Under the pieces are notes generated by a model. The model had not been told where the DNA came from and did not search any database. It saw only the letters and a list, made by a program, of their open reading frames with translations. From assembly GCF_016920785.2 (NCBI RefSeq), contig NW_024609846.1:121981473-122045472 (forward strand): a stretch of DNA of 64,000 bases, read 5' to 3'. The DNA is from Ixodes scapularis (taxonomy: Eukaryota; Arthropoda; Arachnida; Ixodida; Ixodidae). This document shows, one piece after another, positions 34,405-48,200 of this stretch; the stretch's first letter is position 1, and each line of letters opens with the position of its first letter. Position numbers and translations under genes: made by a program.

Positions 34405-36142
34405 GGAACCCGCATTCCAAGGTATAAGATATGCGGTCTGAATGAATATCGCGATCTCGTCGTAGTGGTCGCAATGGTCGGTTGGGTGATATGTCACAGA
34501 TGCTCGGCTCTCGTGACTCGACGGCACTCTGCAGTGATCGTGGCTACTTTGACAGAGGATTGTATGACGCTTTTTTTTTTTTTTTGACAAAAACTGCAGT
34601 TAAGCTTACACGCGACAATAACACTCGTCTTCTCGGAACACTGAAGACTTTGGAGAATCAAAATATGACAAGGCAAAGCTTTTTCAAAGGAAGAACACCA
34701 CGCCTTCTTTTTACATCCATTAGAAAAACATCGATTTTTTTAGTCACTACTTTTCCAATGTACCGGCACCATAAAAAATAGTCTGATTTATTTATTATAA
34801 TTTACTCGTTTAAACATAAATAAACTTGCGTAGGAATGAAGCTCTTAAAAATAATGTGCCCGCGGAAAGACCAGCTACGTTTTTTTTTCTTGGTTGTTTT
34901 GGTCATTCGTAACTGAAATAGTTTTTCGGGAAATATTCTAGCACGTCGTTTTACGCAAACTTGACTCCACTGTAAAATTTTGTTTTATTTCGTGTTATCG
35001 TTATTTAATAAAGAACATAATCACTTTGCAGTTATTTTATACCAGTTTGAGGAAAGCTTTAAAACTTGTAAAAGCGTGCTCCATGCTCAATTATTGTCCT
35101 TACTTAGCAGTTTCAATAAGTACCTAGTAAACTCTACCTAAGAAACCACAGGGTTTAGCACCCATTTTCAATTGAAACAATCAACTTTACACCTTTAAAT
35201 ATCTGGCGTCATCCTTGATGTCTTTGAGCTAATGCTTCATACCTCAATCAAACCATGTCTAATTAAGCTCATTGCGTTCCTAGAGTAACTACGAATGGGC
35301 GAATCGCAGAAAAGAATGATAATTATGCTCGAATAAATATGACAAAAGAATAAAGTGCCATAATATTTTAAAATGACTCGGGGTATAAACACGCAGTTAA
35401 TACAGTGACACCCACTGATATCGCAACCGGCAAACTTAAAAGCGAAATATATACTATATATTCAAGCAAACAAGCAAAAAAGTTGGAATGTGTAAACATC
35501 AGGAAACTGGTGGTATATTTTTCTCGGGACGAACACGGACCACTTTATGTTCACAATACACCGAAGCGTTAAGCATGAGGCAGGTAAGAAATGTATGTGA
35601 ATATTCTTGAATAGAAACACTTCCAAATTAGGCCTACAAAAAAAAAAAAGAGAAAAAGAAAAACAAACGATAATCTTTGAAGTTGTGCAAGATTTGAAAC
35701 GATCATAGCAAATCGAAGGTTCAACTAAACAATGTCGAAATCGTTTTTAAGTAGTCTTATCGAAATGAACCGAGTCCGTTTCTTTCATCGTTCTTTTTTT
35801 TAACATTCGAAAGATGAACAGCACGAACCAAAGTGAAAACAAAACAAAAACCTGAGTCAGCCGACAAAATATTCGGAATATGAAAAGCCATGAGTATCGA
35901 GACTTCTGTGGTTATTTCCCCAAATTGAAGACGTCTTCAACCTATCGTGTTTCGGGACTGTTCAATTTGCAAACCTAGTCCTCGTGCTGCGATGACATTG
36001 GGAGGAGGTAGGAGAGTGTAACTAGGAGCCAGTCGAGGGTTGTTGCCGTTGTGGCTATTTCTTCTTCGCACCCTTTCCAGGCTTTTGCCAGCGAAGCTGG
36101 ATTGTCACTTCCACGAGCGGTTGTCGAGAAGACTGGCAGCGC
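34405..36142. other. AT-rich gap downstream of the anoctamin stop
   Basis: No gene recognised. It may contain the anoctamin 3' UTR next to 36143; TTTATTTATTATAA near 34788-34801 is AATAAA-like on the minus strand, but too far to assign. Confidence 0.3.
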
Positions 36143-36226
36143 TCAAACACCAGTGCCCGCTTGAGGAGGTTCCGAGCTCGTTGCCACATCCTCCTCCTCT
36201 TCCTCTTCGTCTCTCCGCTGGGCGAC
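36143..36226 (-). CDS. Probable last coding exon of the anoctamin, acidic tail
   Basis: After a TTTCACTTG...TGTCTTAG acceptor, a phase-0 reading frame encodes [20 protein letters not shown] followed by PQAGTGV and a TGA stop. Phase agrees with the previous exon, and a short, poorly conserved hydrophilic tail is expected for the family. A second AG nine bases further in would also keep frame. No homology supports this exon, only splice consensus, phase and position, so it is less certain than the others. Confidence 0.6.
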   Translation of the reverse strand, partial: VAQRRDEEEEEEDVATSSEPPQAGTGV

Positions 36227-39200
36227 CTAAGACATCGAGTAACAAGTGAAATTTAAACGGTGTTCTTAGAAATCTCAGTTATTACATAGTAAGGCGACAG
36301 CTGTCATTGCCGAAGTATGCTCAGGGTGTTGGCGAGTAAACGCCACACTATAAAAAAGGCCCCGCGTCTACTTTCCCGCACAATACTCGGAGAGCCAACC
36401 ACGGCAACTTACGGAGGCAGCTCAGCGAATGACGATGTCGAAACATATGTCAAGACCAAAAAACGCAGTCTGAATTGTGACATTAAGCAAAGCAAAACAT
36501 CACCCTTGCATCGCTTAATGTCACAACTCAGACTACGTTTTCTTGGTCTAAATATATGTTGCGGTGTCGTCATTCACTGAGCTGCCTCCATAAGTTACTG
36601 TGATTGGCTCTCCGAGTGTTGTGCGGGAAAGTAGACGCACGCGCTTTTTTTAGAGTGCACTGCGTGCGTACGGGTCAGTGACCTATCTACTAGCCGTGCA
36701 CGCCTCCTGCGTTCCCTTTTCTTTTGTGCAAATAAAAGATTGATCGATTGATTGATCGTAGAAGATTTCGGGTGCGTCTTGTGTATGCCTTGACGAACTT
36801 AAGTGAACTTAAACACGGCAGTGCAACTACGGTGCGCGGAACGGGTCGTAGACTTGCGTGTTTAGCATCCATTCCGACCCGTACGTCAAAAGTGGTCCCG
36901 AAGTAGCAACAAATGACACCACAGAAGCCGGCCTGTCATGATGTCGGATGTCACAATCTTGGCAGCTGGTGCTATACTTCGTCTCACTCTAGCATGGACT
37001 AACCGCGAAGGCTGAGCTAGCGCGAGCGGCCAACCTTGACTGCTTTGACTAGAGCACTTGCTGCACGAGCGCTCGTGCAGCCGCCGCGGTTTCATTCAAA
37101 GCGACTAGCTCGCGCTTTTAGCACGCGCGGCTAACAATAGTCCATACTAAGGTGAGACGAAGTATAGAAGTCCCTGCTAAACAGTACGAGCGAACTCGAG
37201 TGTCGCTGTCGTCGCGGCGTCCCGTCTCCTGGCTGCTGCTGATTCCATCGACTGTCAAGCTGGAGAGCGACATTCAGCAGAGCGAGCGACCCACCACCGC
37301 TGCTGTGGTGCCACCAGGATCGTGGCCGGCGACAACATGACACTTCCGTGACGTCATCAGGTGGCAATCGAGGGACCACTTTCGAGGACACGCTAAGGAC
37401 ACCAGTCGGAGACGCGTTCCAGGTAGAACAGTCTAGCTTTGTGCGGCAGAGTGCGCAACAAAGGGTGCAGCGCCTCGGCTGTAACCGCAGTTCCCTTGTA
37501 GGAGAGCGCGAGAAGCCGGATACTAGCGGTTTCCCACTGATTCCCTGGATATTCCTAAATATTAACTTCTTTAAAACTGATGTCTTGGACAACCATGTCT
37601 CGAGACATGCCACTTGACCCTTTTTACCTAGTAGGACGGCTACACTATTCACTTAATAATCGACCGAACAAAAGAGATTGATAGTTTCCTACCCTTAAAT
37701 GACAGGAGTCTTCTTAAGCATAACAAATATAGAAGCGTGCGAAAGCGTGAAATGTGGTGACCAAAAGACAGTTGAATGTGCGCTATTTGAGTAAAATCAA
37801 TTAGCATATGCTTTAGGTCGACGGAACAATTCAGGCTGTACCTACACTAAAATGGTAATACACGTATCAAGCAATTAAAGTAAACCAATGCAATGCGCAC
37901 CTTCATTATGGTTTCCGAGTCTGCCAGGGCTTGCTTAGCTAGGTATCGCTCACGCTTTATCTTGAGTTCCAGCTGACTCGCAATGTCGGGCACCAGGACG
38001 TCGATGAGTCGACACACCCCGAATACGACGTGCTGCAATCGAGGAAATGACACCGGGTGGCTCACCCTTGCACCAACCAATACTAAAAGAAACGTGTCCG
38101 ACTAATACGACTTTACATATTTCCAGTTGGGTCACGAGCGAAGTCGAAATATGCACCCATGAACCACGGAGCTCAGGCTACATTTTTGCCCCGCGTATAA
38201 GTTTAGTTCGATTCACATAGCGTGTCGTGAGAAACAGTTGGCTAGCACTTTAACACGTGACAGAACTGGGTCTTTTTAATAACTTCCCGTGCGACTGTAA
38301 CACTCCAGATAGGCCAGTTAAAGTGAGATATCATACTAGGAAAAAAAAATCATTGCCTGTGGATATACGACCGAGAAAAACGCAAAACAAATTCAAAATA
38401 GTGCGCACAGCCTATCTGGAGGGACGAAAGGAATGTGCGTAGAGTTTGTTTCCAAACAAAGAAACCTAAAGCAGATCCAAAGTTCACTTCCGGAAGCTCA
38501 CTCTTCAGGAAAATAATGGCTTTCGTTGTATGCGTATACTAGGTGGTGTATGCATTAAAACTAACTCTACGTGGATCGAGTCCCAACTGCTTTGTGACCC
38601 GTACCTATCGTCACCTTTTTCTCGAGCTCCGAGTTGAGCGCAAAACGTACTGAGGTAGTAGTTCCCGTTGTTCCACAAATGGCTCGTACCAAACCGGAGT
38701 GGACAGGAAAGCTGCCCATGTATAGTTATTGTTATTCTACAAAATGGTTCGTCCGATATAATTACTGATTTACATAAAAATGTATTTGACACTGGAACGC
38801 TGTTTTCTGTTTTGTTCTTGCGACCACTTCCGGAGGTGCGCTTCGGCAAACCCAACTTCGTCGGTTCCCAAAGTATGCGTTATTATAATTTCGTAAGTTT
38901 ACCTCTTAAGAGACACGCAGCTAAAACCCCAGGGGGCATATGTATACAACATCATGTTTTTTTAAACTACAAGGCCTCCTCTTTCAAATGAAATGTCGCG
39001 TACATTGACCAGCTCTTTTCTGCGCGGCGCATAAAGGCGGTGCAGTCAAACTGATCGTAGCACCGTAGCTCATTGTGGCTAATAGGAAGTTGATCTGAAA
39101 ACGACGACCCACTTAATACCTCGGCCAAATAAAATTTAAAAAAGGAAAAAAAGTTCTTTGACAATGCTCTTGCAAAAAATAATATTGGCGCTATGTCGTT

Positions 39201-42200
39201 CCGGGGTCTCTAACAATCGAAACCGTTTCCGGCCTTATTTTTCCCGCTGGATTCAGTTTTTATTCGAAAATAATCTGACGCTACAGAGGCCTTACCTCAA
39301 ATATGATTACAAATGCTAAGCGTACTGCCAGCAGCTTCCAGTGAAAGAACGTCCAGTTACCGTTGGCGTCTCTGAGGTCTCGGTACCTGGACAGAAAGGT
39401 CACGCAGAAGTCACAGCTTCAGTTTGAGGTTATTATCACCTGCCAGAAGAAACTCTAAAACAAATAACGCTTTCATCTAATTTGTAAACCTTTCAGCCCC
39501 ACTTACCTAGTAAAAAAAATTAAATTACATATCCGAACGATTTCTACACTGAGAAATATGGATACAAACCTGCATGGTAGAGATAGGCTTCCATTAGGAG
39601 CATGGGCCAGAGTAAAGTTGATGTATCCTTTGAGGTCCCAGTCAAACTCGTACCGGTACATCGTTCTTGTCAAGAAGTCTGAAGTGAAGGCGATCAAAAA
39701 GGCCTGCAATGACGGCGGTATAAAGCGACAAGTTTTATTTGAGAACATTGAGCAAAAATAATTAAACGTTATTGTGTTCTAATGTTTTTTCTGCTCCAAA
39801 GATTCATAAAAAGGTTTTATAACCAGTTTGAATTTGTAATCAGTTATAGGAATCCATGATGTTTATGGGGATGTAAAAAAAAAAGAAAGAAACTCTCAGC
39901 CTTTCCAAAGAAATAAGAGCAGTGGAGCTGTACGTTCTGCCGCATCTATGAGCGACGGTGGCAACCGGACAGCCGGCAAGCCGGTTGTCTGGTTGCCGCC
40001 GTCGCTCATAGATGACGGTAGCTGTCCAGAGGGTTGTGTCGAGATTTATTTGTCCATGGACACGAAACTGTGGAACCAGCCCTTAACAACTCCGCTGTAA
40101 AAAAAAAAAAAAAAAAAAAAAAATGCAAGCATAAACGACAGTTTGTTCAGGCGCCGCGTGGTGTGGACGTGTTGCATTCAAAAACGACACCGACACCAGC
40201 TCCGCGTCTGTACAAAAATTTAATTTTCTTGTCGCCATCGCAGGCCTTAGCAAACTGCATTGTAGAAGGGCACTTCTGCCACTGGATATTTATAATTTTC
40301 TATGCCCAATGGCCAACTTCAGATAATCTGTACTAATTAAGTCGCTTAATGGGAATTTCGAAAACGCTTAATCTAAAACCAATAATAAGCATTTAAAAAT
40401 TATAGAAGTATCCAAGGGTGGATTCTTAAGGAGTTCGTTACATGATTATTGGAAACGCCACTTTAAAAAACGCTAGCGCTGACAATTTTTTTTTTTGCTT
40501 TCTCCTTTTTTTTCTGCCTCTTTTTAGCCTCCTTACGGGGTCAGTGATAGAGATTCCCAAAGGCGAACGTGTGCGGCGTCTCCCAAGGGTCATGCTAACG
40601 GATTCTTTAAAAATCCACCAATGGATCTTACTCTAATTTTTTAACCCCTCTTCTGTACTCTCTGCCTGTCAGAACACCTTGACACCCTCGAACACGGTTA
40701 TCCATATCAATACCACTCTTGCAAGGAACCACATCCATATAACTCGTAGAGGGAACCACATCCATTGTTTTAACTGCACACTCACATCACAGCCCATGCA
40801 CAGATACTACGAAAACCCAGAGCGAAGAAAAACCGGCGACGGCAAAGCGACAACTGTGCACGAGCGTCACAAGGGGGGAGGGGGGTGAAACGTTGCTCTC
40901 AAGGGGGGGGGGCAAAGGATCGCGGCGGGACACGAGAGGGTGGGGGGGGGGGGGGGGGGGGTTCGCGGCGGGATGCAGCCGCGGTTGTCGCTGACCCTAG
41001 TGACGCCACAGCGCCTACATTCCACCACGCCTCCGCGCAACTACTCCTATGGTGAATTCAGCTCGCAGATCTTGAGCGCTCCAAAAGTGCTCCATTTGGA
41101 GCGCGCATATTCCGCTCGCAGATCTGGCAGGAGTTGGTCATCCTCCGCTCGCAGATCTGGCAGGAGTTAGTCATCCTCCGCTCGTAGATCTTTGGCAGCG
41201 CCCTCTCCATGGAGCGCCTCCAACCCCGCCGAACGTGCTCCGCGGGATTTCACAGATATTTGCGGAAGTGGACAGAGCGCACTAGGTCCTTTCCTTTTAA
41301 CTCGACAGTGCGCACAGTGCGCATGCGCGGCGAGGTTGGCGAGGTCGCCGGATCTTTCGGGCCGTCGAGTTGGATCTGTTCGGATGCGCCGGTTCTTTAC
41401 GCGGGATTGTGACGGCTCGAACGCTTCTACCTCGCGTAGATCAGGAATACAAAGCCGGGATTGGAGCGTAGCAGATCGTAAGCGCTGACATCTGTGATCG
41501 TGAGAGAAAGATCGAGAAAAAAGAACGTCAGAAAATACGGAGGCAGACTTAAGGTTATGGTGAATTCCACTGGTCGTTTTGGAGCGCGCCGGGATCGACT
41601 TTTCTGGAGCGAGCCTATTTCACTGGGCGATCGGGATCGAGACCGACGTGTTACACTGGTCGTTTTGGACTAGCTCCCGCTCCAGATCTCGATCTGGATC
41701 CGAGAAAAGTCGCTCCCACGATTTCAGCGGATTCAACCGGAAGCCAGCCGGGCCAGCCCTCGGCGCACACACGTAACTTCCTTTCTCGTGGGGCATGTCG
41801 CCTGATCTCGCCCATCTCGCCTCAGAGGAAGAAGAAGCACGTCGCGGGCTGGGCTCCTAGATTGTCTCGACATCAGAAGAATTCGTAATGGCCGCTTGCT
41901 TACCCCTTGGCTCGACAGCCGGTTCGTTTTCCAGGAAGGAGAAGAGAAGGTATTTGCCGCGCTGCGGGCATTCCGGCAATCTTTTGGCGAATTCCACTGG
42001 GCGTTTTGGAGCGCGCCGGGATCAGTCGACCAGATCCGAATTGGAGCACAAGATCCGAACGGGATCGCGCCGCCTACGGATCCCCAGTGGAACACGACCA
42101 CTGCTCCGGGATCGGCGGATGCCTTCCTGTCATTTAACTGCCCGGGAATCCCCTTTTCGCGGGCGCCGCGGTCATTTCGAAGACGTTTTCGCTACGCGGC

Positions 42201-45200
42201 GCTAACACGTGTTCGACACACGAGTGGCAGGAATGGCTCAGGCGCTTCTAGCAAAGATTGCCGGAATGTCCGTTGCGCGGCAAATACCTTCTGTTCTCCT
42301 TCCTGGAAAACGAACCGGCTGTCGAGCCAATGGGCAAGCAAGCGGCCATTACAAATTCTTCTGATGTCGAGAAAATCTAGGAGCCCAGCCCGCGACGTGC
42401 TTCTTCTTCTTCTGAGACGAGATGCCCCACGAGAAAAGAAGTCACGTGTGTGCGCCGAGGGCTGGCCCGGCTGGCTTCCGGTTAAACCTGCCAAAATCGT
42501 GGGAGAAGAAGAAGAATGCAACTTTATTGTCCCAGCACTGTGACTTTTCTCGTGGCGAATTCCACGGGTCGTTTTGGAGCGGGCCGGGATCCACTTTTCC
42601 GGAGCGAGCCTATTTCACTGGGCGATCGGGATAGAGACGAACGTGTTCCACTGGTCGTTTTGGATTAGCTCCCGTTCCAGATCTCGATCTGGATCCGAGA
42701 AAAGTCGCTCCCCCGATTTCGGCGGATTCAACCGGAAGCCAGCCGGGCCAGCCCTCGGCGCACACACGTGACTTCCTTTCTCGCGGGCATCTCGCCCGAT
42801 CTCGCCCCAGAAGAAATGGTAATGGCCACTTGCTTACCCCTTGGCTCGACAGCCGGTTCGTTTTCCAGGAAGGAGAAGAGAAGAGAAGGGTTTTGCCGCG
42901 CTACGGGCATTCCGTCAATCTTTGCTAGACGCTCCTGAGCCATTCCTGCCGCTTGTGCGTCGAACACGTGTTAGCGCCGCGATTGTGAAAACGTTGATGC
43001 TTGGAACTTGGAACCAGCCGCTACCAGACACCTGATTTGTTTCAAAAATACCCAGGACGTTTAAGGGCAATGAATCGATCACATAGCAGGCGGTAGACAA
43101 GTAGACAGCGTTGAAAAATATTTATTCCACCCATTGTTATGAAGGCCGATGGTGTCGGTGTCGCAGTTTTGAAGCACTGTCAGTTCAGCTCAACACCACG
43201 TTACAAAAGACGGTTTGGGGTACTGCCGGTGCTAACGCAATTTCACAGTAGAAATAGGAATTGCATGAAAGAACTGGACAGAAACACTTCATACGGTGGC
43301 GTAAATGCCGAAAATAATCAGCGATGTCACTTTCCTCGGTTAGGGCTATCTGCTTTGTCAGCGAATGAAGAACATCTCGATAAAGTAAAGAGCGGAAAAT
43401 ACTCCCGTGTCAAGTTTTCTAATTACAGCCACTGGTTGATGTAGTACCGTGGTAATTCCCGGCCCTTCGAACGCACTAGCACTTTGTAGAGCCACATTTC
43501 CAGCGATTCCGCGCCGCACACGAACGAAGGTAAACAATCAAGATGGCGGAGTGTTCCCCGTGTTGTCCTCGCCGTCAGCGCGGTGTGACAGGGTCGTCAG
43601 ACAACAAATCGGGCAACACTGTTGCCGGGCGGCAGCATCATGTTGCCCGACTGTTGTTGCCGCGATGTGACAGGGTCGCCGGCAACACGACTTCCCCGTG
43701 TTGCCGGATAGAGTTGTCCAACTGTCCCCTCAGTGTGACAGGGCCTTTACCCCTTGGCTCGACAGCCGGTTCGTTTTCCAGGAAGGAGAATAGAAGGTTT
43801 TGGGGGCCGCGCTACGGGCATTCCTGCAATCTTTGGTAGAAGCTCCTGAGCCATTCCTGCCGCTCGTGCGTCGAACACGTGTTAGCACCGCGATTGCGAA
43901 AACGTCTTCGAAACGACCGCGGCGGCTGCGGAAAGGGGATTCCCTGGCAGTTGAATGACATGAAGGCAAATGCCGATCCCGGAGCAGTGGTCATGTTCCA
44001 TGGGGATCCATCGCCGGCGCGACCTCGTTCGGATTGTGAGCTCCATTCCGGATCTGGTCAACTGATCCCGGCGCGCTCCAAAACACCCAGTGGAATTCGC
44101 CATCGGATCCAGATCGAGATCTGGAGCGGAAGCTAATCCAAAACGACCAGTGAAACATGTCGGTCTCAATCCCGATCGCCCAGTGAAATAGGCTCGCTCC
44201 AGAAAAGTCGATCCCGGCGCGCTCCAAAACGACCTGTGGAATTCGCCATTTGCTAGAAGCGCCTGAGCCATTCCTGTCGCTCGTGCGTCGAACACGTGTT
44301 AGCGCCGCGATTCCGAAAACGTCTTCGAAATGACCGCGGCGGCCGCGGAAAGGGGATTCCCGGGCAGTTGAATGACGGCAAGGCATCCACCGATCCCGGA
44401 GCGGTGGTCATGTTCCACTGGGGATCCGTAGGCGGCACGACCCCGTTCGGATCGTGTGCTCCAGTCCGGATCTGGTCAACTGATCCCGGCGCGCTCCAAA
44501 ACGCCCCGTGGAATTCGCCATTAGTCTTGTTCATTCTGCAGCCAATGATTGTTTACCTTTTTACACTGCATGCCGCCAACGTTTTCTGGTGCAATAAAGC
44601 AAGAACAGATTAAGCAACGACCGTGCAAGTAATGGCTTGTTACCTCTTTGTGTTTATTCAAGTCTTACCAACAATCTGAACTCCATGCACCGAAGGCGAT
44701 CTCTGTGCGTGCCCCGCCGCTTCGAGGCGGCCGAAAGGTGTGTGACGGTGGCTAACGCGGACGTCTTCCTCGTTATTTGTGACACGGGCTCCACAGTACG
44801 GACATTTTTGCCCGGCCTGTGTCGCGAGTTATTTTTGCAGCTAAAGAGTGACAGTTGTGACTGGTCGCCAGAAAGCTCAGTCGGCTGAGGCGTCGGTCGG
44901 CTTGTCAAGTCCGAGCAGCGGCCATTTTGAATAGCCGACCGTCTCGAGCGAATCGGTGGGTCGCTCCAAAAATGCGTGTTCATCTTCCGCTTGTCGATTC
45001 GGAGCGGGTGCTACAGAGCGGAACTTTGCTTCCCTCGCGGATTTTGGAAAGCGCTCCGGATCTACCAGTTGAATTCACCACTAGGTAACAAAGCTGTAGT
45101 GCTGAATGAGATGGCGTCATCAGAAAAGGCCAACGCTGGGACCAAGTTGAACACGAGGATTACGTCAACGTTCGGCAACTTGACTCAAAGCCGAGCACTG

Positions 45201-48200
45201 ACGCGGCACTCCTTTTCAATCTGTGTCCAGTGTTGGCCTTCTCTGATGACGCCATATCATTACTTCGTTATCTAAGGGGCGTTGAGTGATGCCTCCTCCT
45301 CTCTGGCTTCGCGCCAGCTTTGCACGTGGCCTTGACAAAAACCAAAGGGCTCGTTTTGACAAAAATCCGGCAGTGTCTTTTAGTTTTTCAGCTACAGGGA
45401 GAGAGGGAGAAGGAGAGGGAGAGTTTCATGTGTGCTGACTTTAGCACTTCGGATGAATGGGAGAGTCGTACGCGCCACCCTCTCCCTCTGGTCCTTCCGC
45501 TTTTCATGTAGCTGACAAACGAGACACCGCCGGGTTTCTGTCAAAACGAGCGTTTTAATGCTAACGTATTAAAACGCTCGTTAATGTTTTATAACCAAAT
45601 ACATTTTATAGTAGGTGACAGGCTAAGAAGACAGCAGAAAATGGCGCTCAGAGAGATTCAGATCACTGCACCAGCCAATCGCGTTTCCTCATTTCCTATA
45701 GAGGTTTGCATCGCTTATCACGCGGGCGAAAAAAAATTACACCATCTTCCCGAGGGGAACCATAGGGTGATGCCGAGCATCGCGGATCGTTATTAACGGT
45801 GTTATTAACGGTGTTAGTAACGTTGTTAGTAACGTTGTTAACTTGCGTGTTATTACGTTGTTAACTTGCGTTGGTGACCACACATCGCGTGAACGTTGTT
45901 GGAACTACGGCAACGCTTCTCGTTGCCGTAGTTCAGGGTCTGCCGCTCGCTTCAAGCGTTTGCGCTCAGCGTCGCGTGCCCTTCGCTGCGCAGCTTTGTC
46001 TTCAGTGGACGTAGCGTTGCTGTTAGTTTGTGGGGTGGTGCTGACGCTTGCTTGCGCCAACCCACTTACTGACGGGACTGTTGCTTCCATCACACTTCAT
46101 CGGAAGAACGGAGTGAAGTGGAGTCAACAGCGGGTGAACTGAACGCGCGCAGCGCGCCCTACAGCTGCTTATATTCACACTTGAAGGAGAGGAGACTAGA
46201 GGAGGAGAGTTGCGCATGCGCGCGCGGTGTGAGTAGACGCGAACGCACGCGAAGTGCACGCAGCTGGTAGAGAGAGAGAGCGGAGAGAGTAACGCGCAGC
46301 TGTTGGAGAGAGGGAAGGAGGAGAGTTGCGCATGCGTAGTGTGAGGGCGGACTACGACGCCGCGGGACATAGACCCGAGCAAGAGATGCTCCGCATCTAA
46401 AATGCCGAGCAACTGAGCTGTGGACGCATGCGCAGCGTCTGATATCCGGCACAGCGAAGCTACAGCGCATGCTCAGAAGGCGTTCTACAGTCAAGCAGAC
46501 AAAGATGGCAGCGCGCAGAAGGCGATTTTTCCAAAAGTCTATACGTCCTTGACGTCTTCTCTCAACATGGCAGCGATCGCGGGTGGCGACGGCGACGCCG
46601 GGTTTGCGCTTGTGCTTTTCTATCTTTTTTTACATATCCATATTTACGTTGCAAAGTTGTGCCGCTATCCACCCTTCTCTACGATAGTATCTGTGTGACG
46701 ACGTGAAAGTCCAACGGCCGTGTCGTCGTCCAAGTGTTCAGAGCGCCCACTTCAGTGGGGCCTATACTTTGTTTCACCCGAAGTCCAGACGCAGCCGACG
46801 CTACAAACTAAAGGGGCCGATCAAGCAACGCCAAAAGCGTGAATCACTGGGTCTTTTTTGTTTATGATTGATAATGAGCGATGATAGAACACGTACAGAA
46901 ACATGACGAGCTCCATAAGTGTGCGCTTCTGACCCTGTATGCCACCAGATCGTAGCGTCGGCTGCGTCTGGACCTACGGTGAAACGAAGTATAAAAAACC
47001 CCGAGACTACAGCCGACACGCTTCGTCAGCGCGGATAGTTTCTCTTCGTGCGTTCGCCGTTCTCCCCTGACTCAAGTTCTGTCGCCGTATTGTTGTAGTG
47101 TGAACATTTCTTTGCGGTGGTTTCTGCAGGGCAACGTGAAATTGCTTTGATGTCCGTGGTATGGTGCGTGAGATGATGGAATGTCTATACCGCCACGCTG
47201 CCTCACCACACTCCGTCTGTTTCCCCGCCGGCTTCAATAAATAAAGGGTGCCGCGAATCGACGTCTTCAAACCAGTATTTATTTATCGGCGAAACGTGGC
47301 GCCCTTGCCAAGTCTCGTCGTGGCGATCGGTTGCACGGTAGTTCAGGTAAGCAATGAGTATCTCGTCTTACCACTGCCACGCATAAAGGCGTCATATGTC
47401 GAAGTTAGAATCCCTTTCGTCATCCTCAATAACACCAGGTAAAAAAAAATCTTCCAGTTTTTTTCTCGATAACCGTGCATCGCCTCCCGATAATGTCGTC
47501 CCGGTCGATCAGCACCAAGCTTCGCTTTTTCCTCCCGGATATGAAATCGATGTTGCCAGTGTCGCTGCAGCAAACGACACAGTGTTTTCCCGGGATCCCC
47601 ACGCCCCAGGATCTTAGCCTGTCACTGACTATAGATATTAATCGACGCAAGCGATGCCACTCGTTCTTCCTTTCACAACATTTTATGAAAATTTCAGCTA
47701 GGTCGACATGGGTTGACACTCCACCTGTCTCTTTGTCACAGGGACGCGCTTGTGCAGATGTGACAGCAGGCTTGCACATCACACTCTGTTTTTATTCAGA
47801 CGGCAGAGAAGCACTCTCCAGAGAACGCTGAGCGTTATCTGACGCTAGTCGATTGCATGCCGTTGCTCGCATTGAAGCGCGAACATGTTCGCTAGAGTGT
47901 GAAGGACAGTTTAGAAAGATATGCTAAACATTAAAGGCCACACGTGAACTACAAATTTTGTGGTTGTGTATTACCTTCCAATCCCATCCGGTCATTTTAA
48001 AACGTTTTTGAGCGAATGTTTAGCGGTTAAGATCTTTCGGAGCCCGCGTTTTTCTTTAATGTGATTTCGACGGACTAGGCCACAGATGACAGTATGCAAA
48101 CAATGAAATACTCTCCTTGTCACAGGACGCCTCTGCTACTGTTTTCAGATAGTGGCCATAACAACCAAGGCCACCTTGACCGCGACCGCGACAAAAGAGA

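Larger units (their letters stand above)
41046..45085. mobile_element. Large modular repeat block with TGGTGAATTCA ends
   Basis: Left CTATGGTGAATTCAGCTCGC, right CAGTTGAATTCACCACTAGG (inverse). Inside are at least three sequence modules in both orientations, listed separately, plus shorter tandem units (CCGCTCGCAGATCTGGCAGG twice near 41118-41165). The many open frames are repeat shadows. It sits in the 9 kb intron between anoctamin exons h and i. Confidence 0.6.

Noticed and set aside
34033..34587. 184-codon frame with 52-residue repeats
   Set aside because: Created by a 156-bp higher-order DNA array inside a foldback element; no start context or domain.
41192..44613. Many 60-215 codon frames on both strands
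   Set aside because: They recur with each module copy and in both orientations, as expected of GC-rich repeat DNA, and have no recognised domain.
47426..47831. Overlapping 118-codon frames on opposite strands
   Set aside because: No domain recognised, no splice or promoter support, inside an anoctamin intron on the other strand's gene.
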